From: Vicinamibacteraceae bacterium
GTDB lineage: Bacteria > Planctomycetota > Phycisphaerae > Phycisphaerales > UBA5793
NCBI GenBank assembly: GCA_011525805.1
Contig: WYBR01000130.1
Coordinates: forward strand, 1-49,026
Reading direction: 5' to 3'
DNA: 49,026 nt
Made by a program: the position numbers and the translations under genes. Below the pieces are notes generated by a model. The model was not told the origin of the DNA, did no database searches, and saw only the letters and a list, made by a program, of their open reading frames with translations. The first letter of the stretch is position 1. Each line of letters opens with the position of its first letter. Below are positions 1-9,024 of this stretch, one piece after another.

Positions 1-2389
1 CGTAGTGCCCGCTCTCCGTCGCGGGCAGTTGGGTCGAATAGGCACCCGGGCCCGTCGGCCGCAAGCGGAGTTCGACGCGGCTTCCGTCCGGGAGGTAGGC
101 CACGCCGGGCACCGAGACCATCGTCGGCGAGAGCGTCGGCGCCTCGACCTCTTCGCCCTCCACTTGCCGCAGCGTGATGAGGAGGCGGTCGTTCCCGATG
201 CTCGTCATGAGTTCGAAGTTGCTGCTGCCTGCGGGTCGGGCGATGGTCCGCGCCAATCCGCTCCAGAGTTGCCGGTATCCGGGCCAGTCGAGCCAGTTCG
301 CCGCCCAGCGGTCGTGCGCATCGGAGGTGAAGGCGGCGACGCGTCCCAATCCAGCCTGCCAGTGAGCGAGAATCGGCTGCCCCTCCGGCGCTGACATCAG
401 AACACTCACGTCAGGGCGGTCGCGCCGCTGGGTGAGCACGAGGCCTCCCAGCGAGGGCACCGGCGGACCCAACCCCTCGGTGAGCGGCGAGGCGATCGGC
501 TCCACGAGCGGCGTAAAGGGAACTTCGCGGATGAGCGGCCGGCGGACGATGCGGATCTCCTTGACGAAGATGCGCGGGAGGATGCGGGGGTTCATGACGG
601 CGTAGAACTCGCCGCCGCCTTCGCGCGCCATCTGCGCCAGCAGGGGGCCGTCGATGTCCTGCCCGACGGCGATGGTGCTGAGGGTGATCCCACTCTGCCG
701 CATCGCGCGCGCGATGCCAACGAAGTCGTCAGGCATGCTCCGCCCGTCAGTGAGGCAGATGACGTGGCGTATGTCGGCGTCGACGCCGCGAAGGGCCTCG
801 TGCGCCTCGCGCAGCGCCGGTCCCATGTTGGTTCCGCCGTCGGCCAGGATGCCTCGCACCTGCTTCACCACGGCTTTGCCGTCGCCGACGCGCTGAACCG
901 GCACGATGGTGCTTGGCGCGTTGCTGAAGGCGATGACGGTGATGAAGTCCATCGGGTCGAGCGTGCCGATGGCGACGGCCGCGCCCTCGTTGGCGACTTC
1001 CTGCTTGCTCTGGCCCGGCCCGCCCGAGTCGTTCATCGAGCCGGAGCGGTCGAGGACGATCGCGATCGCCGCGGTCGGCACGCGCAGTTCGTCCGGGATG
1101 CGCATGTCTACGGGCATCAGAGGGTCGAGGGGCGTGTCGATCCAACCACCGGCGCCGAAACTGTCGTAGCCCCCGACCATGATCAGCCCGCCGCCGAAGT
1201 CTTCGACGTACTGCGCCAACTGCCGCTGCTGGGGGGGAGCGACTTCCTCGGCCGGCACGTTCTGAAGGACGATGAGGTCGTAGGCCTGGAGTTCGACGGG
1301 ATTCACGGGCAGATCGCGCGAGTTTACGACCTTGACGGTCAGCCCCGCGTCTTCAAGGACGCGCGGCAGCACGCCTCCACGGCCGTCGTACACGCCATCC
1401 ACCACGAGCACCGCGCCCTGCTGGGGGGTGACGGTGAACGCCTCCGCCACGTTGTTGTCGAGCATGGTGTCCGCTGCGGGATCGTCGGGGGCGAAGACGG
1501 CGCGAAACCGGTTCACCGCCGTTGGCGCCAGTTCCACCTCGACGAGTTCGACGTTCGTTCCCGCCTTGAGCGACACGGCGCGCGAACGGCCCGGCTCGCG
1601 GCCGTTGAGGTCGAGCGGAACGTCTTCGAGGAGCAGGTCGAGGCGGCCCGTCGCGCTCGCGGCGGATTCGATCACGATCCTCGCGGTGATGCGCTGTCCT
1701 GGGCGGGCGTTGGCCGGCGCCTCGATGCGATCCACCTGCACTTCGCGCGCGACGCGGTAGGTGATGGGAACGACGTCGATGGGCACACCTCGGCCGGAGG
1801 AGGCGGCGCCGGCGGCGTCCGCGGCGGCGGCGAGGGCCGAGCCCGCCGTCTCAACTCCATCCGAGAAGAGCACCAGACGCCGCGCCGAATCGGGCGGGAA
1901 CATCGCCAGGCCGAACTCGATCGCCTGCGCAATGTTCGTTCCCTCGCGCTGCGACAGGTCGAACTGGTGGTCCTGGTAGTGCGCCGCGCTGGTGGGGGCC
2001 GTCACCGCGCGCGCCGCGCCGTCAAAGACGATCAGCCCGAAGAGATCGCCCGGCCGGCGATCGGGCGCGGCGTCGCGGAACCATTTGCGCATCGACGCGA
2101 GCGGGTCGGGCGCGGCGCCCTCGGCCGGCGGGGGCAGGTCCGCGAAGTGCCGCACCGAGCCGCTGATATCCGCCAGGGCAATCACCGTCAGACGGTCGTG
2201 CTTCTCGATGCGCGACAGGCCGGCGAGGGTGAAGACCAGCAGCGAGAACACGAGCACGCGCACGCCCACGACCACCGCGGTGCGAACGTGATCGCCCGAG
2301 GCGAGCAGCCGCCACCCCGCCGCGCCCAGCGGCAGCGCCGCCAGCAGCAGCCAGAGCACTTCGGGATGTTCGATGCGGATGGCAGGCAC
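1..2389 (-). CDS. VWA-domain membrane protein, BatA/glutamine-amidotransferase-like (partial)
   Basis: The frame is open from a GTG at 2389 and runs off the window at base 1, so the C-terminus is missing. The N-terminus has two hydrophobic segments (about residues 10-28 and 36-58), then a first VWA-like module starting with DISGSV near residue 74 and containing LVLFSDG. A second VWA module near residue 446 has the metal-binding DRSGSM motif and CLTDGRS. A segment between them (about residues 340-410, around GGYDSFGAGGW) resembles the class I glutamine-amidotransferase-like fold common in this family. Proteins of this architecture are membrane-anchored, probably with the sensing part outside; their function is poorly defined and often annotated as BatA-like or stress-related. 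The GTG start is my choice because homology begins right after it; no strong ribosome site is visible. The next gene upstream (QueD-like) ends 63 bases away on the same strand. Confidence 0.8.
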   Translation of the reverse strand, partial: MPAIRIEHPEVLWLLLAALPLGAAGWRLLASGDHVRTAVVVGVRVLVFSLLVFTLAGLSRIEKHDRLTVIALADISGSVRHFADLPPPAEGAAPDPLASMRKWFRDAAPDRRPGDLFGLIVFDGAARAVTAPTSAAHYQDHQFDLSQREGTNIAQAIEFGLAMFPPDSARRLVLFSDGVETAGSALAAAADAAGAASSGRGVPIDVVPITYRVAREVQVDRIEAPANARPGQRITARIVIESAASATGRLDLLLEDVPLDLNGREPGRSRAVSLKAGTNVELVEVELAPTAVNRFRAVFAPDDPAADTMLDNNVAEAFTVTPQQGAVLVVDGVYDGRGGVLPRVLEDAGLTVKVVNSRDLPVNPVELQAYDLIVLQNVPAEEVAPPQQRQLAQYVEDFGGGLIMVGGYDSFGAGGWIDTPLDPLMPVDMRIPDELRVPTAAIAIVLDRSGSMNDSGGPGQSKQEVANEGAAVAIGTLDPMDFITVIAFSNAPSTIVPVQRVGDGKAVVKQVRGILADGGTNMGPALREAHEALRGVDADIRHVICLTDGRSMPDDFVGIARAMRQSGITLSTIAVGQDIDGPLLAQMAREGGGEFYAVMNPRILPRIFVKEIRIVRRPLIREVPFTPLVEPIASPLTEGLGPPVPSLGGLVLTQRRDRPDVSVLMSAPEGQPILAHWQAGLGRVAAFTSDAHDRWAANWLDWPGYRQLWSGLARTIARPAGSSNFELMTSIGNDRLLITLRQVEGEEVEAPTLSPTMVSVPGVAYLPDGSRVELRLRPTGPGAYSTQLPATESGHY

Positions 2390-2452
2390 GTCGGTGAACT
2401 CTATCGCCCGCGAGCGCCGGCGCGCCGCTCTCGGCCCGCCGCGGCGAGCCGC

Positions 2453-3241
2453 TCACGGCACCGGATAGGTGCAACTGGTTTTCTCTGTCTCCCAGACGGT
2501 GACGTGGCGCAGGTCGAGGCCGGCGTCGGCCAGTTCGCCGCGCAGAAGGTCGTAGGAGACCCGCGCGATGTTCTCAACGCTGGGATTGACGCCGGCGAAC
2601 TCCGTGCAGTCTTCGTTGAGGTATTTGTGATCGAAGCGCTCGATGAGAGTGCGCCCGACGATCGCTTCGAGCGCCGGCAGGTTGAAGCCGCGCGGTTCGC
2701 GCGGATCCATCTCGACGGCGACTTCAACGCGGTAGTTGTGCCCGTGGCCGCGCTCGCTGTTGCACTTGCCGAACAGGCGCCGATTCTCCTCAGCCGTGAG
2801 GTCCGGGCAGTGAAGGCGGTGCGAGGCGGCGAACTCGAAGTGCTGTCGAACGAGGCATCGGGGCATCGGCTTGGTCTCCATCGAAACGCTGTAGAAGGGA
2901 GTGAGGCGCCAGGTCAGTCGCCGGATGCTCCCGCCCAGCCGTTCGTTGACCGCGGCCAACAACGGCGCCATGAGCGTCCACGGTTCGTCGCCGGGCCGGT
3001 GACGCACGGCCTGAGCGATCAGTGGAAGCGCGGCGCGGCGCACTGCTTCGTCGATCGCGCGGATGTTCAGAAAATAGCCGGTGCGCGGGTCCGCCTCGCC
3101 GGCGCACGCCACGTCGATTTCGTAGTAGCGGCCCAGGCCGCGCATGCTCGGCCACGCGGCGAAGGTGTTGGAGCGCGGCGTCGCCGCCTCCTCCGGCGCT
3201 TCGCCGACGCAAAAGCGCACGGTGCGGGTCAGCAGCAGCAT
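2453..3241 (-). CDS. Tandem 6-pyruvoyl-tetrahydropterin synthase / QueD family protein
   Basis: The product is 262 residues, about twice the usual 6-pyruvoyl-tetrahydropterin synthase or QueD (120-140), and reads as two such domains in tandem. The C-terminal half carries the active-site set: H141 in ASHRL, catalytic-type C160 in GKCN, H166 and H168 in HGHNY (zinc ligands), DHKYLN, and ETEKT near 251. The N-terminal half starts TRTVRFCVG and keeps the fold pattern but lacks the HGHNY zinc motif. QueD makes 6-carboxy-tetrahydropterin in queuosine synthesis; PTPS makes tetrahydropterin. Which applies cannot be told from sequence alone. The ATG at 3241 was chosen over the longer frame to 3334, because the upstream part is low-complexity repeat translation. 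It is transcribed divergently from gspF and lies upstream of the VWA gene on the same strand. Confidence 0.85.
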   Translation of the reverse strand: MLLLTRTVRFCVGEAPEEAATPRSNTFAAWPSMRGLGRYYEIDVACAGEADPRTGYFLNIRAIDEAVRRAALPLIAQAVRHRPGDEPWTLMAPLLAAVNERLGGSIRRLTWRLTPFYSVSMETKPMPRCLVRQHFEFAASHRLHCPDLTAEENRRLFGKCNSERGHGHNYRVEVAVEMDPREPRGFNLPALEAIVGRTLIERFDHKYLNEDCTEFAGVNPSVENIARVSYDLLRGELADAGLDLRHVTVWETEKTSCTYPVP

Positions 3242-3284
3242 CGCGCAATGGTAGGCGACGGCCGCAACGCGCCTCCCTCCGGCG

Positions 3285-3350
3285 CCCTGCGCGCCGCAAG
3301 CCGCAAGCCCCACACCCCAAGCCCCATGCTCCAAGCCCCGAGCCTAAACT
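3285..3350. repeat. Low-complexity CAAGCCCC-type repeat
   Basis: The spacer between queD-like and gspF contains degenerate head-to-tail units such as CCGCAAG, CCCCAAG and CCCCATG. On the minus strand they translate to an alternating GAWGLG-type peptide. Similar runs occur in spurious ORFs of many planctomycete genomes (established impression, not searched). It is not coding here, and its presence explains the false N-terminal extensions of ORFs on both strands. Confidence 0.5.
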
Positions 3351-3360
3351 TCCTCCCAGT

Positions 3361-4554
3361 ATGCCGGTCTTTGAGTACGTGGCGAAAAGTGCGACGGGCG
3401 AGCGCATCATGGGCCAGGCGGCCGGCCTGAGCGCCCAGGCGGTCGTCGCCGACCTCGAAGCCAAGGCGCTCATTCCCGTCTCGGTGCGCGAGCAGACGGG
3501 CGCGGCTGTTCGAGGGGTGCGCCTCTCGGTGCGCGCGATGGCGACGTTCTATCGGCAACTGGGCGAACTGCTGCGCAGCGGCGTGCCCATCCTCCGCGCC
3601 CTGCAACTGCTCAGCCGCAGCAAGAGCAATCCGAAACTCGGTGCGGTGGTCGGCCGCATCGCCGAGGACGTGGCCGACGGCGAGGGATTGGCCGAGTCGA
3701 TGGCCCAGCACCCGCAGACCTTTCCCGCCATCCACATTGCGATGGTCCGCGCCGGCGAGCGCGGCGGGTTTCTCGAAGAGGTCCTCAAGCGCCTCGCCAT
3801 GTTCCTGCATCGCCAGGCGGAACTGCGCTCGACCATTCTCGCCTCGATGATCTACCCGATGGTGCTCGTGGTGGTGGGCACGATCGTGGTCGTCTCGGTG
3901 ATGATCGTCTTTGTGCCCAAGTTCCGTTCGATGCTTGAGGGAATCGGCGAACTGCCGCTCCCCACGCGCATCGTCATGGGCGCCAGCGACGTGCTGACCC
4001 AGCAGGGCTGGCTGGCGCTGCTCGTCGCGGCGGGCGCGGCGGCGGGGATGTGGTGGGCCTCGCGGCAGCCGGAGGTCCGCGCCTCCGCCTCGCGCCTCTC
4101 GCTGCGCCTGTGGATCATCGGGCCCCTTGTCGCGAACACGGCGGTGGCGCGATTCTGCCGCATCCTCGGCACGCTGCTGGCCAACGGAATCCCCATGCTC
4201 TCGGCGATGAACATCAGCAAGGAGGCGACGGGCAACGCCGTCATGGTCGAAGCGATCGCCAAGGCCACCCGCTCGGTGCAGGCCGGCGAGACGCTCGCCG
4301 AGCCCCTCGCCGCCAGCGGCCTCTTCGAGGATGATGTCATCGAAGTCATCCGCATCGGCGAGTCCGCCAACAACCTCGAGGAAGTGCTCGTCTCCATCGC
4401 GGAGACGATCGAATCGCGGGTCGATCGGCTGCTCGGGACGGCCGTGCGGCTCGTGGAACCTCTGCTGCTGCTCATGCTCGGGGCGACGCTGCTGTTCATC
4501 ATCCTCGCCCTCGTCGTGCCGCTGGTGCTCCTCAGCGCCCGGGCGGGCGGCTGA
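3361..4554 (+). CDS. gspF: Type II secretion inner-membrane platform protein GspF
   Basis: The 397-residue product matches the usual GspF/PilC length (about 400). It starts MPVFEYVAKSATGE, typical of the family. It has two repeated T2SSF domains (about residues 60-185 and 265-385), with the signatures FYRQLGELLRSGVPIL and FCRILGTLLANGIPML. Hydrophobic stretches lie at about 165-190, 220-240 and at the C-terminus 365-392. GspF sits in the cytoplasmic membrane and couples the secretion ATPase to pseudopilus assembly. The ATG at 3361 is preferred over in-frame starts from 3022 because the extension is only the antisense of the queD-like gene. It is the first gene of the T2SS operon; gspG follows after 108 bases. 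No gspE ATPase gene is adjacent. Confidence 0.95.
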   Translation: MPVFEYVAKSATGERIMGQAAGLSAQAVVADLEAKALIPVSVREQTGAAVRGVRLSVRAMATFYRQLGELLRSGVPILRALQLLSRSKSNPKLGAVVGRIAEDVADGEGLAESMAQHPQTFPAIHIAMVRAGERGGFLEEVLKRLAMFLHRQAELRSTILASMIYPMVLVVVGTIVVVSVMIVFVPKFRSMLEGIGELPLPTRIVMGASDVLTQQGWLALLVAAGAAAGMWWASRQPEVRASASRLSLRLWIIGPLVANTAVARFCRILGTLLANGIPMLSAMNISKEATGNAVMVEAIAKATRSVQAGETLAEPLAASGLFEDDVIEVIRIGESANNLEEVLVSIAETIESRVDRLLGTAVRLVEPLLLLMLGATLLFIILALVVPLVLLSARAGG

Positions 4555-4662
4555 AGGCCTTCGCCGCGGGTTTGCGCCGGGAGATGGCGGAATCCTTCCG
4601 GCGTCGGGTCGGTATAATCGAGTTGACGCCGCAGCTAGTTTTCCGTGACCAAGGAGAACCCG

Positions 4663-5175
4663 ATGAAGTACGACTCAACGCTCCGCCCCGCCTTCACCCG
4701 ACGCACCGGCTTCACCCTCATCGAAGTGCTCATCGTTCTGGTGATCGTGCTGGCCATCGGCGGGATCGTCGCGGTCAACCTCATGCCGCGGCGCGACCAG
4801 GCGCTCAAGGACACCGAGCGCGTCCAGTTGCGCATGATCGAAGCGGCGCTGGAGCAGTTCTACCTCGACATGGGCCGCTACCCGACCGAAGAGGAGAGCA
4901 TCGCCTCGCTCTGGGACAAGACAAAGATCGAGGATGAGAACCTCCAGACCAAGCACATGGGCAACTACTTCGCCCAGGGCAAGAAAAACCTCAAGGACCA
5001 GTGGGGCAACGAGTACGGCTATCGCCCGCTCGACTCCGAGGCCGAAGGTGGCGAGTCCGACGGCCGCAAATACGAACTTTGGTCCAATGGACCCGACGGC
5101 GAAGAAGGCACGGAGGACGACATCAAACTCGAAGAGGCGACGGAAGAAGAAGGGGCCGGCGGCACCGGCATCTGA
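4663..5175 (+). CDS. gspG: Type II secretion major pseudopilin GspG
   Basis: The product is 170 residues. The class III signal peptide ends in TRRTG and cleavage before FTLIEVLIV leaves the conserved Glu at mature position 5. It is followed by a hydrophobic helix and the GspG landmark GNEYGYRPL...GPDGEEGTEDDI, where calcium is usually bound. The C-terminal tail is unusually acidic. The ATG at 4663 has an AAGGAG site at 4651-4656 with 6-base spacing; the in-frame GTG at 4645 lies before that site and is unlikely. GspG polymerises into the periplasmic pseudopilus that pushes substrate through the secretin. The next gene (gspH) begins 78 bases later. Confidence 0.96.
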   Translation: MKYDSTLRPAFTRRTGFTLIEVLIVLVIVLAIGGIVAVNLMPRRDQALKDTERVQLRMIEAALEQFYLDMGRYPTEEESIASLWDKTKIEDENLQTKHMGNYFAQGKKNLKDQWGNEYGYRPLDSEAEGGESDGRKYELWSNGPDGEEGTEDDIKLEEATEEEGAGGTGI

Positions 5176-5253
5176 CCGTCCGCCTTTCGGGACGCTGCTG
5201 TGCCTCCGGGCGCCGACGCCGATCTGCTTCGATCTGTTCACGGGAGGCGCGCC

Positions 5254-5979
5254 GTGAGAAGCCGCCGCGGCCTGACGTTGCTGGAAGTCCTGATCGTGCT
5301 GGCGCTGCTCATCGCGTCGGCGGCGATCGCGATCCCGGCGATGTCGCGGCGCTTCGAGGCCACGCGCTTTGACGCCACGGTCGATCAGATCATCGCCACC
5401 CTCGCGCTCGCGCGGGCCCAGTCGCAGCAGCAGCGCCGGCCGGTTCAGGTCATCTGGGACGCCAACGCGCGGACCGTCCGCGCCGCCTGGCTCGACGCAG
5501 CGGCGCTCGCCGACGAAGACGATTCGGATGGATCATCGCACGAGGCTGAGGAGCCGCGCGGTCCGGCGGATGGTTCGGACGAGCGCAGCGGGCAGGATCG
5601 CCTCGACGCCGCCGCCGTGAACGCCGACGCGATGGCGACAGGCGGATCGAGTCTCCGTGTGCTCCTGCCCGAAGGGTGCCGCGTCGAAGTGCGCCCGACC
5701 GCCGACGAGGAAATGCCGGCAGACGCGGCGGAGGATCGGTTGGACCCGATCGCCGCCGCCGATTCGGCCGGGCGAAACCTCTCGCTCGCCGTCTTCATGC
5801 CTGACGGATCGACGTTCGGTCAGGCGTCTTTCAGGGTCGTGGACAACCGTGGCCGGCAGGTGCGCATCGACATCAACCCGTGGACGGGGCAGGCGGCGTT
5901 CGCGCCGGTCGCTGCCGCCTCGCCGCCGGCGGGTCCGTCTGAGGACGGGGCGCCGTCCGGGATGGAGCGCGAGCCGTGA
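5254..5979 (+). CDS. gspH: Type II secretion minor pseudopilin, GspH-like
   Basis: The product is 241 residues. The prepilin N-terminus reads RSRRG followed by LTLLEVLIVLALLIA (Glu5 present), then a 'FDATVDQIIATLALARAQSQQ' type helix common in GspH, and a late segment with RQVRIDINPWTGQ. A long acidic, low-complexity insertion (about residues 85-130) makes it longer than the usual 150-200. The GTG at 5254 is chosen because GGGAGG lies at 5242-5247; the in-frame ATG at 5200 gives a non-prepilin extension. Its stop overlaps the gspI start by 4 bases. Assignment as H rests on position between gspG and gspI and on the minor-pseudopilin form. Confidence 0.85.
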   Translation: MRSRRGLTLLEVLIVLALLIASAAIAIPAMSRRFEATRFDATVDQIIATLALARAQSQQQRRPVQVIWDANARTVRAAWLDAAALADEDDSDGSSHEAEEPRGPADGSDERSGQDRLDAAAVNADAMATGGSSLRVLLPEGCRVEVRPTADEEMPADAAEDRLDPIAAADSAGRNLSLAVFMPDGSTFGQASFRVVDNRGRQVRIDINPWTGQAAFAPVAAASPPAGPSEDGAPSGMEREP

Positions 5980-6476
5980 ACCGTCTGCGCGGCGCCATCC
6001 TCCTCGAGATTCTCATCTCGCTGGCGCTCTTCGTGACCGCCGGGTCGATCATACTTGTTTCGACGACGAGCATGACCTCCGCGCTCGTGCGGTCGCGCGA
6101 CCGTCAGATCGCGTTCGATCTGGCGGTGGCGAAGATGGCGGAACTCGAGGCCGGACTGACCACCGCCGAGCAGTTGCACGATTCGTTCGTGGACGTGGCG
6201 CTCATCAGCGAAGCGGACCGCGAGAGGCTGGATCCGGCCGGCGCCGGCCCCGGGCGCTGGCGCGTCGTCGTCGAGACGGAGCCTTCGCGATTTACGCCGC
6301 TGACCAACGTGACCATCCGGATTCTTGATGCGCGCGACCGTCGCGGCGGCTCGGAGCCGGAACTTGCAGTGATCCACCAGTTGCTGCGGCTCAACTCGGC
6401 GGGGCCGGATGAGTTCGAGACCGATCCGATTCTCGACGCCGTGGGCGCCGCCGACGCCCCGCAGGAGGCCGGATGA
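5976..6476 (+). CDS. gspI: Type II secretion minor pseudopilin, GspI-like
   Basis: The product is 166 residues. The short leader MNRLRG is followed by the hydrophobic helix AILLEILISLALF. The usual Phe at mature +1 is replaced by Ala but Glu5 is kept. The rest is a soluble domain without other motifs I recognise; length and order (G-H-I-J-K) support GspI. The GTG start at 5976 overlaps the gspH stop as GTGA, so translation is probably coupled. It is thought to form the pseudopilus tip with GspJ and GspK. Confidence 0.82.
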   Translation: MNRLRGAILLEILISLALFVTAGSIILVSTTSMTSALVRSRDRQIAFDLAVAKMAELEAGLTTAEQLHDSFVDVALISEADRERLDPAGAGPGRWRVVVETEPSRFTPLTNVTIRILDARDRRGGSEPELAVIHQLLRLNSAGPDEFETDPILDAVGAADAPQEAG

Positions 6477-7324
6477 ACCCGCGCGAGAAGGCAACACGGC
6501 CGAGGAGCGGACCCCGGAGCGCCTTCACGCTCATGGAGACGATCGTCGCGCTGGCGCTGCTGCTCGTGCTCGTCGGCTCCGTCTTCGCCTTCGGAATGAA
6601 CCTCACCGCCAGCCGCGAACGGCTCAACCGGCACATGCGGCGATCGCAGGCGGTGCGCGTGTTTCTTGACCGGCTCGAGCAGAATCTCCGCACCGTCGTT
6701 GCTTCGGATGCAAAGCACGGCGCGGGCATCGAGGGACGCGAGGATTCGCTCGTGCTGCTCAGCCGCAGCGTCGGCGCGATGGGGGGGCAGGGGGGGACCG
6801 CGGCCGCGTTCGGCGATCTCCAGCGCAGCGAGTATCGGTGGAACCGGTCGGCCCGCTCGCTCGAGGCCGCCTGCGGACCCGCGGGCGATTCTGCTGCGGT
6901 TCACGCCATCGCCGACGATCTCGGATTCGTCCAGTGGCGCTACCACGACGGGACCGGCTGGTCGAGTTCATTCGACAGCGGTTCGACGCGCCGACTGCCC
7001 GTGGCCATCGAAGTCGCAATCTGGTTTGACCCCCCGCCTCTCGATGAGACGGCCTCACCCGCTCCGCCGGAAACGGACGACGCGGCGGCGCAGGATCCCT
7101 TCGGCTTGCCGCTCAGCGCTCAGCCTGATCGCACGTCGGCTGGCGACGAAGCGTCGGGCCTCGAGGATGAACTCGAAGACGCTTCGCGGCGCAACTGGCC
7201 GCCGCCGGATCGCGTGCGGGTGATCGTCGTGCCCGATGCGCCCGAGTTCGAGTACGGCCGGCGCTTTGACGACGATGCCGATCTGCCCGTGCCCACCGAC
7301 GCTCCCACGGAAGGAGGCGTGTGA
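6473..7324 (+). CDS. gspJ: Type II secretion minor pseudopilin, GspJ-like
   Basis: The product is 283 residues. The leader ends PRSA and is followed by FTLMETIVALALLLVLV. Residue -1 is Ala instead of Gly, and Glu5 is conserved. The extended soluble domain includes WRYHDGTGW, a GspJ-like feature, and an acidic Pro-rich C-terminus. The ATG overlaps the gspI stop by 4 bases (ATGA). Two tracts of seven G lie at 6781-6787 and 6790-6796 inside the gene. The placement before gspK fits the conserved I-J-K tip complex. Confidence 0.85.
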   Translation: MNPREKATRPRSGPRSAFTLMETIVALALLLVLVGSVFAFGMNLTASRERLNRHMRRSQAVRVFLDRLEQNLRTVVASDAKHGAGIEGREDSLVLLSRSVGAMGGQGGTAAAFGDLQRSEYRWNRSARSLEAACGPAGDSAAVHAIADDLGFVQWRYHDGTGWSSSFDSGSTRRLPVAIEVAIWFDPPPLDETASPAPPETDDAAAQDPFGLPLSAQPDRTSAGDEASGLEDELEDASRRNWPPPDRVRVIVVPDAPEFEYGRRFDDDADLPVPTDAPTEGGV

Positions 7325-9024
7325 TGGGCAAGACATTGAGGACTCATGGGTGCGCGGCATTGACGGATGATGTCGCACGGCGCCGCTCCCGCCTGGGTCC
7401 TCGCACTGACGCGGGACCTGTGAAGGCCGCGGCGCGGCGCCCGCGTCCGCAGCGGCGCGGGGTGATCATCCTCGTGGTCTTCGTCATCATCAGCGGCGCA
7501 GCGCTCATCATGACGAGCCTCTCGTTCCTCGGGCGGGCGGAAATGCGCAGCGCAGCGCTCGTCGGCCGAACGGCGCAGGCCCAGGCGCTGGCGTGGTCGG
7601 GGGTCCAGGCCGTCATGGCCGAACTCGACGCCCAGCGGCAGGAGATGCTCGACGGGCGCGATCCGCAGATTACCGACGCGTGGAGCCTCTACGGGACCGG
7701 GTCGGAGCGCGGCATGATCCAGTTGCTCCCCCTTGGCCCCGAGGATGAACTGATCGTCTCCGAATCGGCCAAACTCGACGTGAATCTCGCCGACGCCGAG
7801 TCGCTCGCGAAGATGGATGCGTTCCTCACGCCTGAATTGGCGCAGGCGATCGTCGAGGCGCGCCAGGCGAGGCCGGGCGGTCGGTTCGATTCGATCACCG
7901 ACCTCCTCGAAGTCGACGGCATTGCGCCGGAACTGCTCTGGGGACCGCTCGACAAGGTCCAGGTGCAGCGGGCGGCGGCGTCGGAGCGAGACGCGGATGT
8001 TCACTTCGAGCGGCGCCTGCGCTCCCTTCAGCGCGGCGTGGCCGGGCCGGAACCCCGCGGCCTGGCCGATCTGCTCACCGTCTTCAGCATCGAGCCGGTC
8101 ATCCAGTCCACCGGGCGCTACCGCATCAACATCAACGCGAAGTACGATGATCGCATGCACCGCCGTATCGCGCGGCGCTACGGCGAGGACCTCGCCGACA
8201 CTGTGCGGCAGTTCCGCGAGAATGAGCCGGACCTCGTCATCACTGAGAAGCAGTGGTATGACCTTCTGGTGCTGACCGAATCCGAGGATCGGCAGACTGA
8301 CGAGTACCTTGACGGTTTCTGCCTCGACGAGCAGAAGTACACCCAGGGCCGCGTCGATCTCAATCGCGCGCCGGCGGAGGTGCTGGCGGCCCTGCCGGGA
8401 CTGGACATGGATCTCGCCGCCGCCCTCGTTACGGAGCGCGAGACGCTCAGCGCCCGCGACCGCGCCGGGCTGGCGTGGCCGATGGCCGCCGGCGCGCTTA
8501 CCGAAGTTCAGTGGGCCGCGGCGGCGCCGCGACTCACCTGGCGCACCTCGGCGTGGCGCGTGCGCGTGCTCGGCCGCATTCTCGCCGGCGAGGAGGAGGA
8601 CGTGGAAGTGGCGGGGGAGTGCGTCTACGAGGCCGTGATCGATCTGTCCTCGCCCCAGCCGCGCGTGGCCTACCTGCGAGACATCACGATGCTCGAGACC
8701 GCCGTCTCGCTGCGCCATCTGCTGCCCGCCCCGCCCGTCGAGGACGAAGCCCGGGCCGACGAGGCCGATGGGACGCCGGATGCGGATGAGCCCAGTTCCG
8801 AAGCCGAGGCGCCGTCGCGATTCTCCTCCCGCCGCGACTCCTCCGGCCGACTGGTCGATCGGCCCACTTTTGACACTCCTGAGACAGAAGAACCGACTTC
8901 CCCTCCACCCGATCCACCCTACGATGGGCGCGACGCCGACGGTGCGGCAGCCCAGGAGCCGGGCGGTGAGAAGCCGCCGGTCAGGCAGATCAAGCCCATC
9001 GGCCGCTGGACAGGAGACCGATGA
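7324..9024 (+). CDS. gspK: Type II secretion minor pseudopilin GspK
   Basis: The product is 566 residues, longer than usual GspK (about 320-380). After a basic leader it has RRGVIILVVFVIISGAALIM, which lacks Glu5 as is normal for GspK. Two helix-hairpin-helix-like segments follow: LDVNLADAESLAKM...FDSITDLLEVDGI and VDLNRAPAEVLAALPGL. GspK caps the pseudopilus tip. The ATG at 7324 overlaps the gspJ stop (TGATG), with AAGGAGG at 7311-7317 and 6-base spacing; the GTG at 7321 is too close to that site. The C-terminal 110 residues are acidic and Pro-rich, probably disordered. The stop overlaps the gspL start. Confidence 0.9.
   Translation: MGKTLRTHGCAALTDDVARRRSRLGPRTDAGPVKAAARRPRPQRRGVIILVVFVIISGAALIMTSLSFLGRAEMRSAALVGRTAQAQALAWSGVQAVMAELDAQRQEMLDGRDPQITDAWSLYGTGSERGMIQLLPLGPEDELIVSESAKLDVNLADAESLAKMDAFLTPELAQAIVEARQARPGGRFDSITDLLEVDGIAPELLWGPLDKVQVQRAAASERDADVHFERRLRSLQRGVAGPEPRGLADLLTVFSIEPVIQSTGRYRININAKYDDRMHRRIARRYGEDLADTVRQFRENEPDLVITEKQWYDLLVLTESEDRQTDEYLDGFCLDEQKYTQGRVDLNRAPAEVLAALPGLDMDLAAALVTERETLSARDRAGLAWPMAAGALTEVQWAAAAPRLTWRTSAWRVRVLGRILAGEEEDVEVAGECVYEAVIDLSSPQPRVAYLRDITMLETAVSLRHLLPAPPVEDEARADEADGTPDADEPSSEAEAPSRFSSRRDSSGRLVDRPTFDTPETEEPTSPPPDPPYDGRDADGAAAQEPGGEKPPVRQIKPIGRWTGDR

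Noticed and set aside
764-3430. 888-codon plus-strand open frame
   Set aside because: It is antisense to the VWA and QueD-like genes, whose minus-strand products have recognisable domains.
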